12,949 nt of DNA from DATGHS01 sp035307785 (GCA_035307785.1 DATGHS010000167.1:1-12949); one strand, 5' to 3'; counted from the stretch's first letter, positions 5,280 through 12,118 are shown. Made by a program: numbers and translations. Notes: generated from the letters alone by a model not told the origin.

Positions 5280-7277
5280 ATGTCGATCGAGAGCATCCTC
5301 GGGCCGAGCGGCAAGATTGCCGAGCTATTGCCCGACTTCGAAAGCCGGCCGCAGCAACTGGAAATGGCTCACGCGGTGGCCGGCGCCATCGAACGGAAGC
5401 GCCACTTACTGGTGGAAGCCGGAACCGGAGTGGGCAAAAGCTTCGCCTACCTGGTCCCCGCCATTCTGGCCGCTCAGGTCGACCGGGACTGCCGGGTCGT
5501 AATCAGCACCCACACGATCAACCTTCAAGAGCAACTGCTCAAGAAAGACATCCCGTTCCTGCAGAAGGTGATGCCACGCGAGTTCCGGTCGGTGCTGGTG
5601 AAGGGGCGGTCGAATTACCTCAGCCTGCGCCGGCTACGGGTAGCCCAGCAGCGCTCAGCCGCGCTGCTCGACGATACGAGTCAGCATGCTCAGTTACTTC
5701 AGATTGGCCGCTGGTCGCGAAAGTCGCTCGAAGGAAGCCGGTCGGACCTGGAATTCCAACCAACCCCCGCGGTCTGGAGCCTGGTGGAAAGCGACAGCGG
5801 CAACTGTCTGGGCCGGAGTTGCCCGGACTACGGGAGTTGCTTCTACTTCAAGGCGCGGAGGGCAATGCACGGGGCCCAGATTCTGATTGTCAACCATGCC
5901 CTTTTCTTCAGTGATCTGGCGCTGCGTCGAAGTGGCGCGAGTCTGCTACCGGACTACAAGGTGGTGATCTTCGACGAAGCCCACAATCTCGAAGACGTGG
6001 CCGCCGACCACATGGGCTTGCAGGTGAGCCAGGGGCAGTTCGATTATCTGCTGAATCACCTGCTGTCGGCCAGCGGCAGCCGCGGTCTACTGGCCTTCCA
6101 CGGCACCCGAGAAGCGCTACACCAACTGACGGCGACACGGCAAGCCGGCGAGCGCTTCTTCACGGCCGTGCACGTCTGGTGGTCGAACCAGGAGCGAAGA
6201 GGTGAACGCGGCAAGGCGAGCCAGGTGCTACGGGTGCGAGACAAGGACATTGTGCCGGACTTGGTTTCCGAGGAATTCACCAAGCTCGCCACCGTGATCC
6301 TTGAGATTGCCGAGCGGATGACGCTGGAGGAAGAGAAGATCGAGATGGTGAGCGCCGCCGGCCGCTGCCGAATTCTGGGCCAGGCCATCCGCGATTGGCT
6401 CACGCAAGCGCTGGCGGGTCAGGTTTATTGGCTAGAGACACGGAATGAGCGAAGCCCCCGCATAACGCTGGCCAGCGCGCCGATCGAGGTCGGCCCGGCT
6501 TTGAAGCAGCAGCTATACGGCCAGGTGCCGAGCGTGATTCTCACGAGCGCGACACTAAGTTCGACAACGTCAGAGGAGGGCGACCGTGGGTTCGAGCATA
6601 TTCAACAACGGCTTGGCCTCGAGGACTGTCCGTCACGCTTGCTCGGCAGCCCGTTCGACTTCCGGCAGCAAGCGGAGCTGCACCTGTTTCGCGACATGCC
6701 CGATCCGTCGAGCCAGGCGGCCGCCTATGAGGAGGCAGTGTTACAACGCATTCCGGAATATGTCGAGCGCACTGCCGGCCGCGCTTTCGTCCTGTTCACC
6801 AGCTACAGCTTGCTCCAACGGGCAGCGAGGCAGCTGCGGCCAGTTCTGCAACGAAAAGGCATGACGTTGCTCTGCCAGGGCGAAGGCTTGCCGCCAGCAA
6901 AACTTTTGGAGCAATTCCGCAACTCGCCCAAGCCGGTGCTGCTGGGCGCCGATAGCTTTTGGCAAGGCGTCGATGTAAAGGGCGAAGCGCTGACGAATGT
7001 CATCATCACGAAGTTGCCCTTTGCCGTCCCGGATCGTCCCATCATCGAAGCCCGGCTGGAAGCAATTGAGGAAGCCGGCGGAAACCCGTTCTTCGATTAC
7101 TCGGTCCCGCAGGCGGCGATCAAGCTCAAACAAGGCTTCGGCCGCTTGATCCGCACGAAGAGCGACAAGGGCATAGTAGTCCTTTTCGACCCGCGCGTGC
7201 TGACGAAAGGCTACGGCAAAGCCTTTCTCGCCGCCTTGCCGGAATGCCGGCGATTTGTGGATGGGGTGGAGGCCTGA
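5280..7277 (+). CDS. dinG: DinG/XPD-family superfamily 2 DNA helicase with an incomplete Fe-S cysteine set
   Basis: The 665-residue protein is an ATP-dependent DNA helicase of the DinG/Rad3/XPD group, which unwinds 5'-3' and resolves forks, R-loops or G-quadruplexes in DNA repair. Walker A is EAGTGVGKS (Lys53). The DEAH box is at Asp232-His235. Motif V reads FWQGVDVKG and motif VI QGFGRLIRTKSDKG. Between Walker A and DEAH lie C176-x4-C181-x5-C187, three of the four cysteines that bind a 4Fe-4S cluster in this family. The first is expected in GRSNYLCxRRL but reads Ser115 (AGC, 5622-5624). ATG 5280 is chosen because the upstream in-frame TTG 5211 would place the terminator hairpin inside the gene. 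No good ribosome binding site is seen. No exonuclease domain is present. Confidence 0.9.
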   Translation: MSIESILGPSGKIAELLPDFESRPQQLEMAHAVAGAIERKRHLLVEAGTGVGKSFAYLVPAILAAQVDRDCRVVISTHTINLQEQLLKKDIPFLQKVMPREFRSVLVKGRSNYLSLRRLRVAQQRSAALLDDTSQHAQLLQIGRWSRKSLEGSRSDLEFQPTPAVWSLVESDSGNCLGRSCPDYGSCFYFKARRAMHGAQILIVNHALFFSDLALRRSGASLLPDYKVVIFDEAHNLEDVAADHMGLQVSQGQFDYLLNHLLSASGSRGLLAFHGTREALHQLTATRQAGERFFTAVHVWWSNQERRGERGKASQVLRVRDKDIVPDLVSEEFTKLATVILEIAERMTLEEEKIEMVSAAGRCRILGQAIRDWLTQALAGQVYWLETRNERSPRITLASAPIEVGPALKQQLYGQVPSVILTSATLSSTTSEEGDRGFEHIQQRLGLEDCPSRLLGSPFDFRQQAELHLFRDMPDPSSQAAAYEEAVLQRIPEYVERTAGRAFVLFTSYSLLQRAARQLRPVLQRKGMTLLCQGEGLPPAKLLEQFRNSPKPVLLGADSFWQGVDVKGEALTNVIITKLPFAVPDRPIIEARLEAIEEAGGNPFFDYSVPQAAIKLKQGFGRLIRTKSDKGIVVLFDPRVLTKGYGKAFLAALPECRRFVDGVEA

Positions 7278-7330
7278 TCGCAATTTGATAGGCTGGGCCG
7301 AGCATGGATACGCCGGCCTAACTGGCGAGG

Positions 7331-7384
7331 TAGCCCGAAGCGCAAGTGGGGGCGACTGGCATTCCTCGCTCGCGCTTCGGGCTA
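7331..7384. terminator. Long hairpin between convergent genes
   Basis: A perfect 13-bp stem, TAGCCCGAAGCGC with GCGCTTCGGGCTA (7331-7343 with 7372-7384), extends inward to about 22 pairs with one mismatch (7344/7371) and three G-U pairs in plus-strand RNA. In minus-strand RNA these three would be A-C mismatches, so the fold is stronger in the helicase transcript. It ends 11 bp before the stop codon of the converging LolA-like gene. No T-run follows on either strand. It may act as a two-way attenuator or be a dispersed repeat. Confidence 0.55.
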
Positions 7385-7395
7385 ACAGGCCTGCC

Positions 7396-8142
7396 TTACT
7401 TCGGCTCGGCGAATTCGCTGTCGTCGATCTGGTCGAGCAGTTTTATTTCTTTCACTTCTACCTCGACGTAGGGTTTGCCGTCGCGTTTCACTTCGACCTT
7501 CTTCGCAATCTTGCGGCCATCGACGTCCTGATATTCGGTGATAATGCGTTCTTCGTTTGCTTCCTGGCCCGTCTGCATGTCGCGCACGCGACGTTGAGTC
7601 TTCGCGACCAAACCCGTCGCCTTGTCGAAATAGAAATCAATCGGCTTCTTTCCTTCTTTTTCCACCTTGACGCCAATGGCCGGCTTCTCGTTGACTTTTG
7701 TCTCGCCAATGAGCGAAAGCTTCAGCGACTTGTCTTTGAGCATGAACCCCTGGCTCAGTTGCATGGCGTGAGCCTGTTCTTTAAGTTCACTCAAGATTTC
7801 CTCGGTCACCGGTATGGCCATGTCGTTGACTTTGAGCCAGCCTTCTTTGCCGTTGAAGACGGTGGTGATCGTAACCTTTTGGCCCATCACCTCGAGCTCC
7901 AGCAGTTCCTTGAATTTGCCTTTCAGCGCCGCTGTGGCTTCCTGTGTAAACTCGAGATCCATGCCTCCGATGTGCACCATTCCTTTATTGCGGCCACGAA
8001 TACCTGCTGTTTTCTGCTTGCCCTCGAGGCCGTGAGCCTTGATCGCCTTGTCAACAATCGTGGCCACATCGTCATCGGCACGAGAAAACTGCACGGGAAC
8101 GAAAAGCAGCCCAACCGCGGCCAGCGCAAACATTCGCTTCAT
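7396..8142 (-). CDS. Exported LolA-like beta-rich protein of unknown function
   Basis: The 248-residue product starts MKRMFALAAVGLLFVPVQFSRA, a signal peptide probably cut after Ala22. The mature protein opens with a helix (DDVATIVDKAIKAHGLEG) and then alternating strands. The end pattern (DFYFDKATGLVAKTQRR, then EYQDVDGRKIAKKVEVKRDG, then IDDSEFAEPK) resembles LolA-like, outer-membrane-lipoprotein-sorting-type folds that bind a lipid or acyl chain in a curved sheet. This is a fold-level resemblance by eye, not proof of lipoprotein transport, and no LolB partner is near. GGGGTGA at 8146-8152 is a good ribosome binding site for the ATG at 8142. It converges on the helicase and lies downstream of the zinc-ribbon protein, probably with its own promoter near 8230. 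Confidence 0.75.
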   Translation of the reverse strand: MKRMFALAAVGLLFVPVQFSRADDDVATIVDKAIKAHGLEGKQKTAGIRGRNKGMVHIGGMDLEFTQEATAALKGKFKELLELEVMGQKVTITTVFNGKEGWLKVNDMAIPVTEEILSELKEQAHAMQLSQGFMLKDKSLKLSLIGETKVNEKPAIGVKVEKEGKKPIDFYFDKATGLVAKTQRRVRDMQTGQEANEERIITEYQDVDGRKIAKKVEVKRDGKPYVEVEVKEIKLLDQIDDSEFAEPK

Positions 8143-8185
8143 GATTCACCCCGAGAAAAGTGTGGGACTTGATGCGCAGACGAAT

Positions 8186-8207
8186 CCCGCGGCAACCTTG
8201 CCGCGGG
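8186..8207. repeat. Perfect GC-rich hairpin in the leader of the LolA-like gene
   Basis: CCCGCGGCAA-cc-TTGCCGCGGG forms a 10-bp perfect stem with a 2-nt centre. It lies 44 bp upstream of the LolA-like start and downstream of the zinc-ribbon gene on the same strand. It could end the upstream transcript or be a leader structure of the lower gene. No T-tract is present. Confidence 0.5.
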
Positions 8208-8229
8208 CGCTCTTCTTGCGCTTCCAGGG

Positions 8230-8256
8230 ATTATAAGAATTCCCGGTTAGGGACAA
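8230..8256 (-). promoter_or_regulatory. Candidate promoter for the LolA-like gene
   Basis: On the minus strand a perfect -10 hexamer TATAAT occupies 8235-8230. A weak -35 (TTGTCC, 8256-8251) lies 15 nt upstream, which is short. Transcription would start near 8223 and the leader would contain the hairpin at 8186-8207. Confidence 0.4.
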
Positions 8257-8283
8257 ATGAAATGTGCGGAGTGTGATACCCTA

Positions 8284-8643
8284 TCAGCTCCGGATTGCCT
8301 TGGCAATCATGGCCATCGACACGACGAACAATATCCAGCAGGCAATGGTGACGCCGATGCAGCCCATGAGCCGAATGACGCCGGGCAACGAATTGGCCCG
8401 ACCCACGGCCAGGCAAGCCGTTACGCCGCCAACGCCGATGCCGATCGGAATAATGCCGCCCAATGCCACAATGGGAACGGCGCCACAGAGCGCGGCAAAG
8501 AAATAGACCCATCCCGGGGTGTTTCGGACTTTTTCCGCCTTTTCGAGCTTGGCAATCAAGCCGGCGCGGTCGAGAGGGTAGCCGCAAGAAACGCAGGTGT
8601 CGTCCTCTGGCCCATTCAGGGTCATGCATTTGAAGCACTTCAT
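8284..8643 (-). CDS. Small zinc-ribbon membrane protein of unknown function
   Basis: The 119-residue protein begins with a zinc-ribbon knuckle pair, C3-x2-C6 and C17-x2-C20 (MKCFKC and TCVSCGYPL). A short basic/acidic helix follows (about residues 26-40). Then come hydrophobic segments at about 44-80, rich in Gly, Ile and Val and probably two passes, and at about 88-114. The cysteine knuckles would face the cytosol. Such zinc-ribbon plus membrane proteins are common in Planctomycetes and have no assigned job. GAGG lies 7 nt before the ATG, and a near-consensus promoter stands upstream, so it is probably transcribed on its own. Only the zinc-ribbon assignment is firm. Confidence 0.75.
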   Translation of the reverse strand: MKCFKCMTLNGPEDDTCVSCGYPLDRAGLIAKLEKAEKVRNTPGWVYFFAALCGAVPIVALGGIIPIGIGVGGVTACLAVGRANSLPGVIRLMGCIGVTIACWILFVVSMAMIAKAIRS

Positions 8644-8697
8644 GGCGCAGCCTCGGTATGATTCGGCGTGTTGACTCAGGCTTGAGGGGGATGAAAA

Positions 8698-8726
8698 AAT
8701 ATAGAACGCCGCGAAAGTGATGGCAA
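8698..8726 (-). promoter_or_regulatory. Near-consensus sigma70 promoter for the zinc-ribbon membrane protein
   Basis: On the minus strand TTGCCA (8726-8721) and TATATT (8703-8698) are separated by exactly 17 nt, with five of six matches in each hexamer. The start point would be near 8691, leaving a leader of about 48 nt before the ATG at 8643. Confidence 0.6.
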
Positions 8727-8754
8727 ATGGATTCCGTTTACGAAACTGCTCCCG

Positions 8755-9657
8755 TCATCCGATCAATCCGCACGGCGGCAGCAGGAAGCGCCGCACCGCC
8801 TCGGCCACTCCGGCGGCGTGCGTGTATTGCATGCAGTGGCCGCAGTCGGAGAATTCCAGGCGGTCGGCATGCGGCAGGTCTTTGGCCAGCTCGTCGGTGG
8901 TCGCCTGGCCGATAACGTTATCGCGATCGCCATGAATGAGCAGAATTGGATGCTGAATCTCCGACAAAATTGGCCGCAAGTCGAGCTTCGATAAGAGCCA
9001 GGCCCGATGGGCCATCGCGCGCACCGGTGCAGCGCCACAATTGGCAACTTGAAAATCCCACAACTCGGACGGAACGCCGGCGAAGTAAGGCGCGTCAAAC
9101 CGCCGCTGCCAAGATTCGCGCAGCGGCACATCCTTGATGCGCATCCGCGAGCGCTGGAGCCAGCGCGCCACGAACTTTTCGGCCGGCGCAATCCTCAAGT
9201 GCGCAAATCCACTCTGCAAGACAGCGCGCAGGAAGCGCCGCGGTTGCTGGTGCAGCGCGGCCAAAGCAATCGTGCTACTGTACGACGCGCCATACAGGCA
9301 TATCTGGGCCAGCCGCAAATGATCCAACAATGCAAAGAGATCGGTCACGAAATCGGCGTGCGCATACTTCGTCAGATTAGCGCCATCGCCGATGCCCGTC
9401 GGCAACTCATAGGCGACGCACTGGAACTTGTCGGTGAGATGCGCCAGCAACGGCACGAAGCAGCGGGCCTGGTCGGAGATGCCGTGAATAAAGACGACCG
9501 GCTGTCCTTGGCCCCAGACGAAGAAGCGGCAACGATAACGGCCCGTGTCGCACATTCCAACATGGGCTTCCTTACGCCAGCGTTGCAGGGCCTCGCTAAG
9601 CGGGATCGAAGCGCGCGATTCAAGATAGCCGGCCTGCTCGGGTAAAACAGCGCTCAT
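8755..9657 (-). CDS. Alpha/beta-hydrolase fold protein coupled to the Memo-family gene
   Basis: This 300-residue protein has the alpha/beta-hydrolase plan. The oxyanion-side motif VVFIHGISD (His58-Gly59) is followed by a nucleophile elbow LYGASYSS with Ser125, an acid at Asp246 in LLIHGDRDNVIG, and His274 in DCGHCMQY. A cap-like helical insertion lies at about 150-225. The elbow reads G-A-S-Y-S, where the usual last glycine is serine. There is no signal peptide, so it should be cytosolic. The substrate is unknown; esterase, lipase-like or C-C hydrolase roles are all possible. The ATG at 9657 overlaps the stop of the Memo-family gene as ATGA (9657-9654) and has no ribosome binding site of its own, which strongly suggests translational coupling. 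An in-frame upstream extension to 9789 would lie inside the Memo gene and is rejected. Confidence 0.85.
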   Translation of the reverse strand: MSAVLPEQAGYLESRASIPLSEALQRWRKEAHVGMCDTGRYRCRFFVWGQGQPVVFIHGISDQARCFVPLLAHLTDKFQCVAYELPTGIGDGANLTKYAHADFVTDLFALLDHLRLAQICLYGASYSSTIALAALHQQPRRFLRAVLQSGFAHLRIAPAEKFVARWLQRSRMRIKDVPLRESWQRRFDAPYFAGVPSELWDFQVANCGAAPVRAMAHRAWLLSKLDLRPILSEIQHPILLIHGDRDNVIGQATTDELAKDLPHADRLEFSDCGHCMQYTHAAGVAEAVRRFLLPPCGLIG

Positions 9658-10880
9658 TGATAGAAAGCCATGCTGGCGAAGCTGACACTCTCGTGACCGC
9701 GCGGATGAACATACTGGCCGTAATGCAGTAACTGACCCGAGCTGGGCCGGATGGCTTCGAGCAGCGTATAGGTGGGCGGCAAGCCGCAAATGCGCCGCTG
9801 ATCCTGTTCGGCGGCGATGACGTTAAAATACTTCGTCATGTCCACGGTGCCGGCCGCCTTCAGGATCGCCTGATCCTGTTCCCGGCTGCGGGCCAACCAA
9901 GGTTCGGCGGCTTGCTGATGGTCGCCAAACTTCGGGCCTATGTGGGCCAGGTCGCCGCTAATGATGTAACAGATGCGCTCCTTCGTTTCCGCTTCAGCCT
10001 GCCGCAGCGCCTGAATCATCTGCTGAATGTCGCTTTGCTGCGACGGCTCGATTCCTTCCTCCACGCAGTCGCGGAAGGAACCGACGACCAGCGGCACAAT
10101 CTTAAACGGCCGGCGATTCTCGTACAGATATTGCAAATACACGACTTCCAGCTCGATCGAATGTTCGGGAAAATGTGCAATCTGGTCGTCGAATAGCCCG
10201 TCGCCGTAGTAGTTCTCGAGCTTGTCGATGTACTCCTGATCGGTTTCGACCAGCCCCAGCGGCGTTTGAAAGTGCTGCCGGGTGACCGTGAAGCGCTGCG
10301 GCGAATAATGCGACGTGCCGATGATCACGAACAGCGATGCGTCGCTGTGCTCGAAGACCTCTTTGAAGCCCCAGGCGAACGAGACATTGCCGCGCTGGTA
10401 ATCGATGTGCGGCAACAGGGCCGCCCGAAGCCGGCCATTCGGGTCGGGCTCCGCCGGCAAGCCGGGGCCGCCCGGCGCAGTAAAGTAGGAGCGCAGCATG
10501 GCGCGAATTTTGGCGGGCTCTGCTGGATAACAACCCACGCACGACGGCTGGCGAACCGGCCCGGTCAAATACGCCTCGAAACGCGGGCTGTCGAGAAACA
10601 ATGCCGCATCGAGCCGCTCGACTAGTTCCGCAAACGCATCCAGCGGCACTATCAACCCGCCGGCTACACGCATCGCTTCGGCCTGCAGGTCGCGCAGCGA
10701 CCGCCGGCCGTTCATTTTCTCAACCAGCGCGAAGTGAGTCTTCGGCAGGCGGATCATCTGCGAGCTGATGCGCAATTCGTCGTAAATGATCAAGAAGCGC
10801 GGATCGTCGGCATCCGGACCGGCCGCCAAACCCGGCCGCAGCTGCGGCCGCTCCGGCACGGCAAATTTGGGTTCGCTCAT
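9654..10880 (-). CDS. Memo-family (AmmeMemoRadiSam protein B-like) protein with PqqD-like N-terminal domain
   Basis: The 408-residue product has two parts. Residues about 112-408 match the Memo family, relatives of class III ring-cleaving dioxygenases: PHIDY with His158, GTSHYS with His191, EHSIELE with His240, SGDLAHIG with Asp310/His313, and RRICG with Cys365. His158, His191 and Cys365 correspond to the metal-site residues of human MEMO1. Residues about 30-100 form an added domain (IRLPKTHFALVEKMNGRRSL, then LVERLDAALFLD) that resembles PqqD-type winged helices by pattern; this match is tentative. The family's reaction is unsettled, though metal binding is expected. The hydrolase overlaps its stop codon. 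The usual partners, AMMECR1 and the radical SAM enzyme, are not in the window. ATG 10880 is preferred over an in-frame start at 10961, which adds a low-complexity leader. No clear ribosome binding site is visible. Confidence 0.85.
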   Translation of the reverse strand: MSEPKFAVPERPQLRPGLAAGPDADDPRFLIIYDELRISSQMIRLPKTHFALVEKMNGRRSLRDLQAEAMRVAGGLIVPLDAFAELVERLDAALFLDSPRFEAYLTGPVRQPSCVGCYPAEPAKIRAMLRSYFTAPGGPGLPAEPDPNGRLRAALLPHIDYQRGNVSFAWGFKEVFEHSDASLFVIIGTSHYSPQRFTVTRQHFQTPLGLVETDQEYIDKLENYYGDGLFDDQIAHFPEHSIELEVVYLQYLYENRRPFKIVPLVVGSFRDCVEEGIEPSQQSDIQQMIQALRQAEAETKERICYIISGDLAHIGPKFGDHQQAAEPWLARSREQDQAILKAAGTVDMTKYFNVIAAEQDQRRICGLPPTYTLLEAIRPSSGQLLHYGQYVHPRGHESVSFASMAFYQ

Positions 10881-10957
10881 GAAGATATTGTGGGGAATAC
10901 GAGGGCGAGCGGTCAAGGGGTGTGGGCGCGTTATGCTTGTAAGGCTTGATGGCTCAT

Positions 10958-10980
10958 ACAATGGACGGCACGTTCATTGT
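10958..10980. promoter_or_regulatory. Small inverted repeat in the divergent Memo/DUF4058 spacer
   Basis: ACAATG and CATTGT (10958-10963 and 10975-10980) form a perfect 6-bp inverted repeat with an 11-nt centre, ending 15 bp before the DUF4058 start. It could be an operator serving the divergent pair. No convincing promoter hexamers were found in the 115-bp spacer, so this is weak. Confidence 0.2.
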
Positions 10981-10995
10981 CGGGGCGACCTTCCT

Positions 10996-11760
10996 ATGTC
11001 GATTCACAATTGGACTAAAGTTGACGCCGGAATCTACCAAGCGTTTCAGCATTGCTGGATCTCCGCTATTGGCGACGCACTCAATTCCGGCCCGCTCCCC
11101 GACAATTACTACGCGCTTTGCGAACTTCAAGTAACCGCATCCAATTCCGTGGCCGAACTTGTGCGCGAGACGGATACAAAGCTGAGCGAATGTGAAACTG
11201 CCGACCCGAAGGGTTTCAGCCCGAAGAGACACGACGGGTTGCTTTTTGACGATCCGAAAGTGGAGCTTACTGCCGAACCCGACATGGAATTCTATCGCCG
11301 CAAGCAGAATGCGATTGCGGTCCGGCATGTCAGTGGCGATCGACTGGTTGCCATGATCGAAATTGTGTCGCCGGGAAACAAATCCACCAAGAATGCCATG
11401 CGCTCGTTTATCGAAAAGGCGGCCGATCTCCTGAACAAACAGATTCACTTGCTCATCATCGATTTGTTTCCGCCGACGAAGCGCGACCCACAGGGAATTC
11501 ACGCCGCGATTTGGGACGACGTCGCCGGTCAGGACTATACGCTGCCGTCAGGCAAGCCATTGACTCTGGCTGCATACGTCTCTGACCTTTCGATTCGAGC
11601 CTATGTTCGCCAGGTCGCCGTTGGCGACGCCATGCCGGAGATGCCGCTTTATTTAGAACCGAATGGTCTGGTGCACGTGCCGCTGGAAGCAACGTACCAG
11701 ACAGCGTTCGCCGCCATGCCCGCACGCTGGCGGCGGGTGTTGGAGTTGCCAGGGAAGTGA
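10996..11760 (+). CDS. DUF4058 family protein
   Basis: The 254-residue protein begins MSIHNWTKVDAGIYQAFQHC, very like the MPIHDWTRVDAG start I know from planctomycete DUF4058 members, which fixes the ATG at 10996 rather than the open extension back to 10786. Other family-like stretches are NAIAVRHVSGDRLVAMIEIV, SPGNKS (Lys129), IHLLIIDLFPPTKRDPQGIH and AAIWDD. The family occurs mainly in Cyanobacteria and Planctomycetes and has no established function. The EIVSPGNK and DLFPP pattern recalls Uma2-like PD-(D/E)XK proteins, but I cannot confirm that fold. There is no signal peptide. A GGGGCGA stretch lies about 9 nt upstream of the ATG. It is divergent from the Memo gene and 23 bp ahead of a truncated secreted fragment. 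Confidence 0.85.
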   Translation: MSIHNWTKVDAGIYQAFQHCWISAIGDALNSGPLPDNYYALCELQVTASNSVAELVRETDTKLSECETADPKGFSPKRHDGLLFDDPKVELTAEPDMEFYRRKQNAIAVRHVSGDRLVAMIEIVSPGNKSTKNAMRSFIEKAADLLNKQIHLLIIDLFPPTKRDPQGIHAAIWDDVAGQDYTLPSGKPLTLAAYVSDLSIRAYVRQVAVGDAMPEMPLYLEPNGLVHVPLEATYQTAFAAMPARWRRVLELPGK

Positions 11761-11783
11761 CTTTAACGATTAGAGGTGCAGTT

Positions 11784-12008
11784 ATGGGCCGGCAATTTTG
11801 CTTGGTGCTGTCTGTCAGCGTCTTTTGCTGTCTAGATTGCCTGCCGGCTTTTGCAGATGACGTAGAAGCAACGAAATCCGTCAACTGCACCCACAGCCAG
11901 CGTAACCTGCAAGACATCACATTAGCGATGGGCAAATATTACGAGGATTTCGGGAATTTTCCGCCTGTGGCGTACTACAGCAAGGACGACGCACCCGATA
12001 AGGGATGA
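11784..12008 (+). pseudogene. Truncated DUF1559-like secreted protein
   Basis: The frame gives 74 residues. It starts with a signal peptide (MGRQFCLVLSVSVFCCLDCL, ending PAFA, probably cut after Ala24) and continues CTHSQRNLQDITLAMGKYYE and DFGNFPPVAYYSKDDAPDKG. The second part matches the opening of the DUF1559 region of planctomycete pseudopilin-like secreted proteins (pattern NLKQIxLAxHNYxxxxGxFPP). Full members continue with a SWRVLLLPYL-type stretch and some 150-250 further residues. Here a stop comes directly after DAPDKG, and neither other plus-strand frame restores the missing part. GAGGTG lies 5 nt before ATG 11784, so a short secreted product may still be made. It could alternatively be a genuine short protein, but its abrupt end beside other debris favours a remnant. 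Confidence 0.55.
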
Positions 12009-12050
12009 TAGTGTGCCAGCGCCTTGAACTCTGATCGTCGACTCGTTCCT

Positions 12051-12118
12051 TCACTCCTCCACCGCCACCACGAATTGCGCATGCCCCGGCGGGTCGGTCT
12101 TCTTTTGCAACTGAAACT
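12051..12118 (-). pseudogene. Possible C-terminal remnant of an unidentified gene
   Basis: On the minus strand, from the edge of the palindrome to TGA at 12053-12051, the frame reads KFQLQKKTDPPGHAQFVVAV, then EE and stop. It looks like a normal protein C-terminus, with alternating hydrophobic residues and acidic end residues, but has no usable start. Going upstream, the frame runs through the palindrome to the stop codon of the cytochrome gene at 12180. It may be what is left of a gene once downstream of the cytochrome. I do not recognise the family, and chance is possible for so short a stretch. Confidence 0.25.

Noticed and set aside
7255..8172. A 305-codon open frame on the plus strand
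   Set aside because: It is antisense to the LolA-like gene, which has a signal peptide and a good ribosome binding site. The antisense product is rich in Phe, His and Leu without domain logic.
8231..8638. Alternative minus-strand frame over the zinc-ribbon gene
   Set aside because: It lacks the paired CxxC motifs and membrane segments seen in the chosen frame and has no ribosome binding site or promoter logic.
9007..9645. A 212-codon plus-strand open frame
   Set aside because: It is antisense to the alpha/beta hydrolase, whose catalytic motifs are clear.
10786..10995. Upstream extension of the DUF4058 frame
   Set aside because: It would overlap the divergent Memo gene, and the family start (MSIHNWT) is at 10996.
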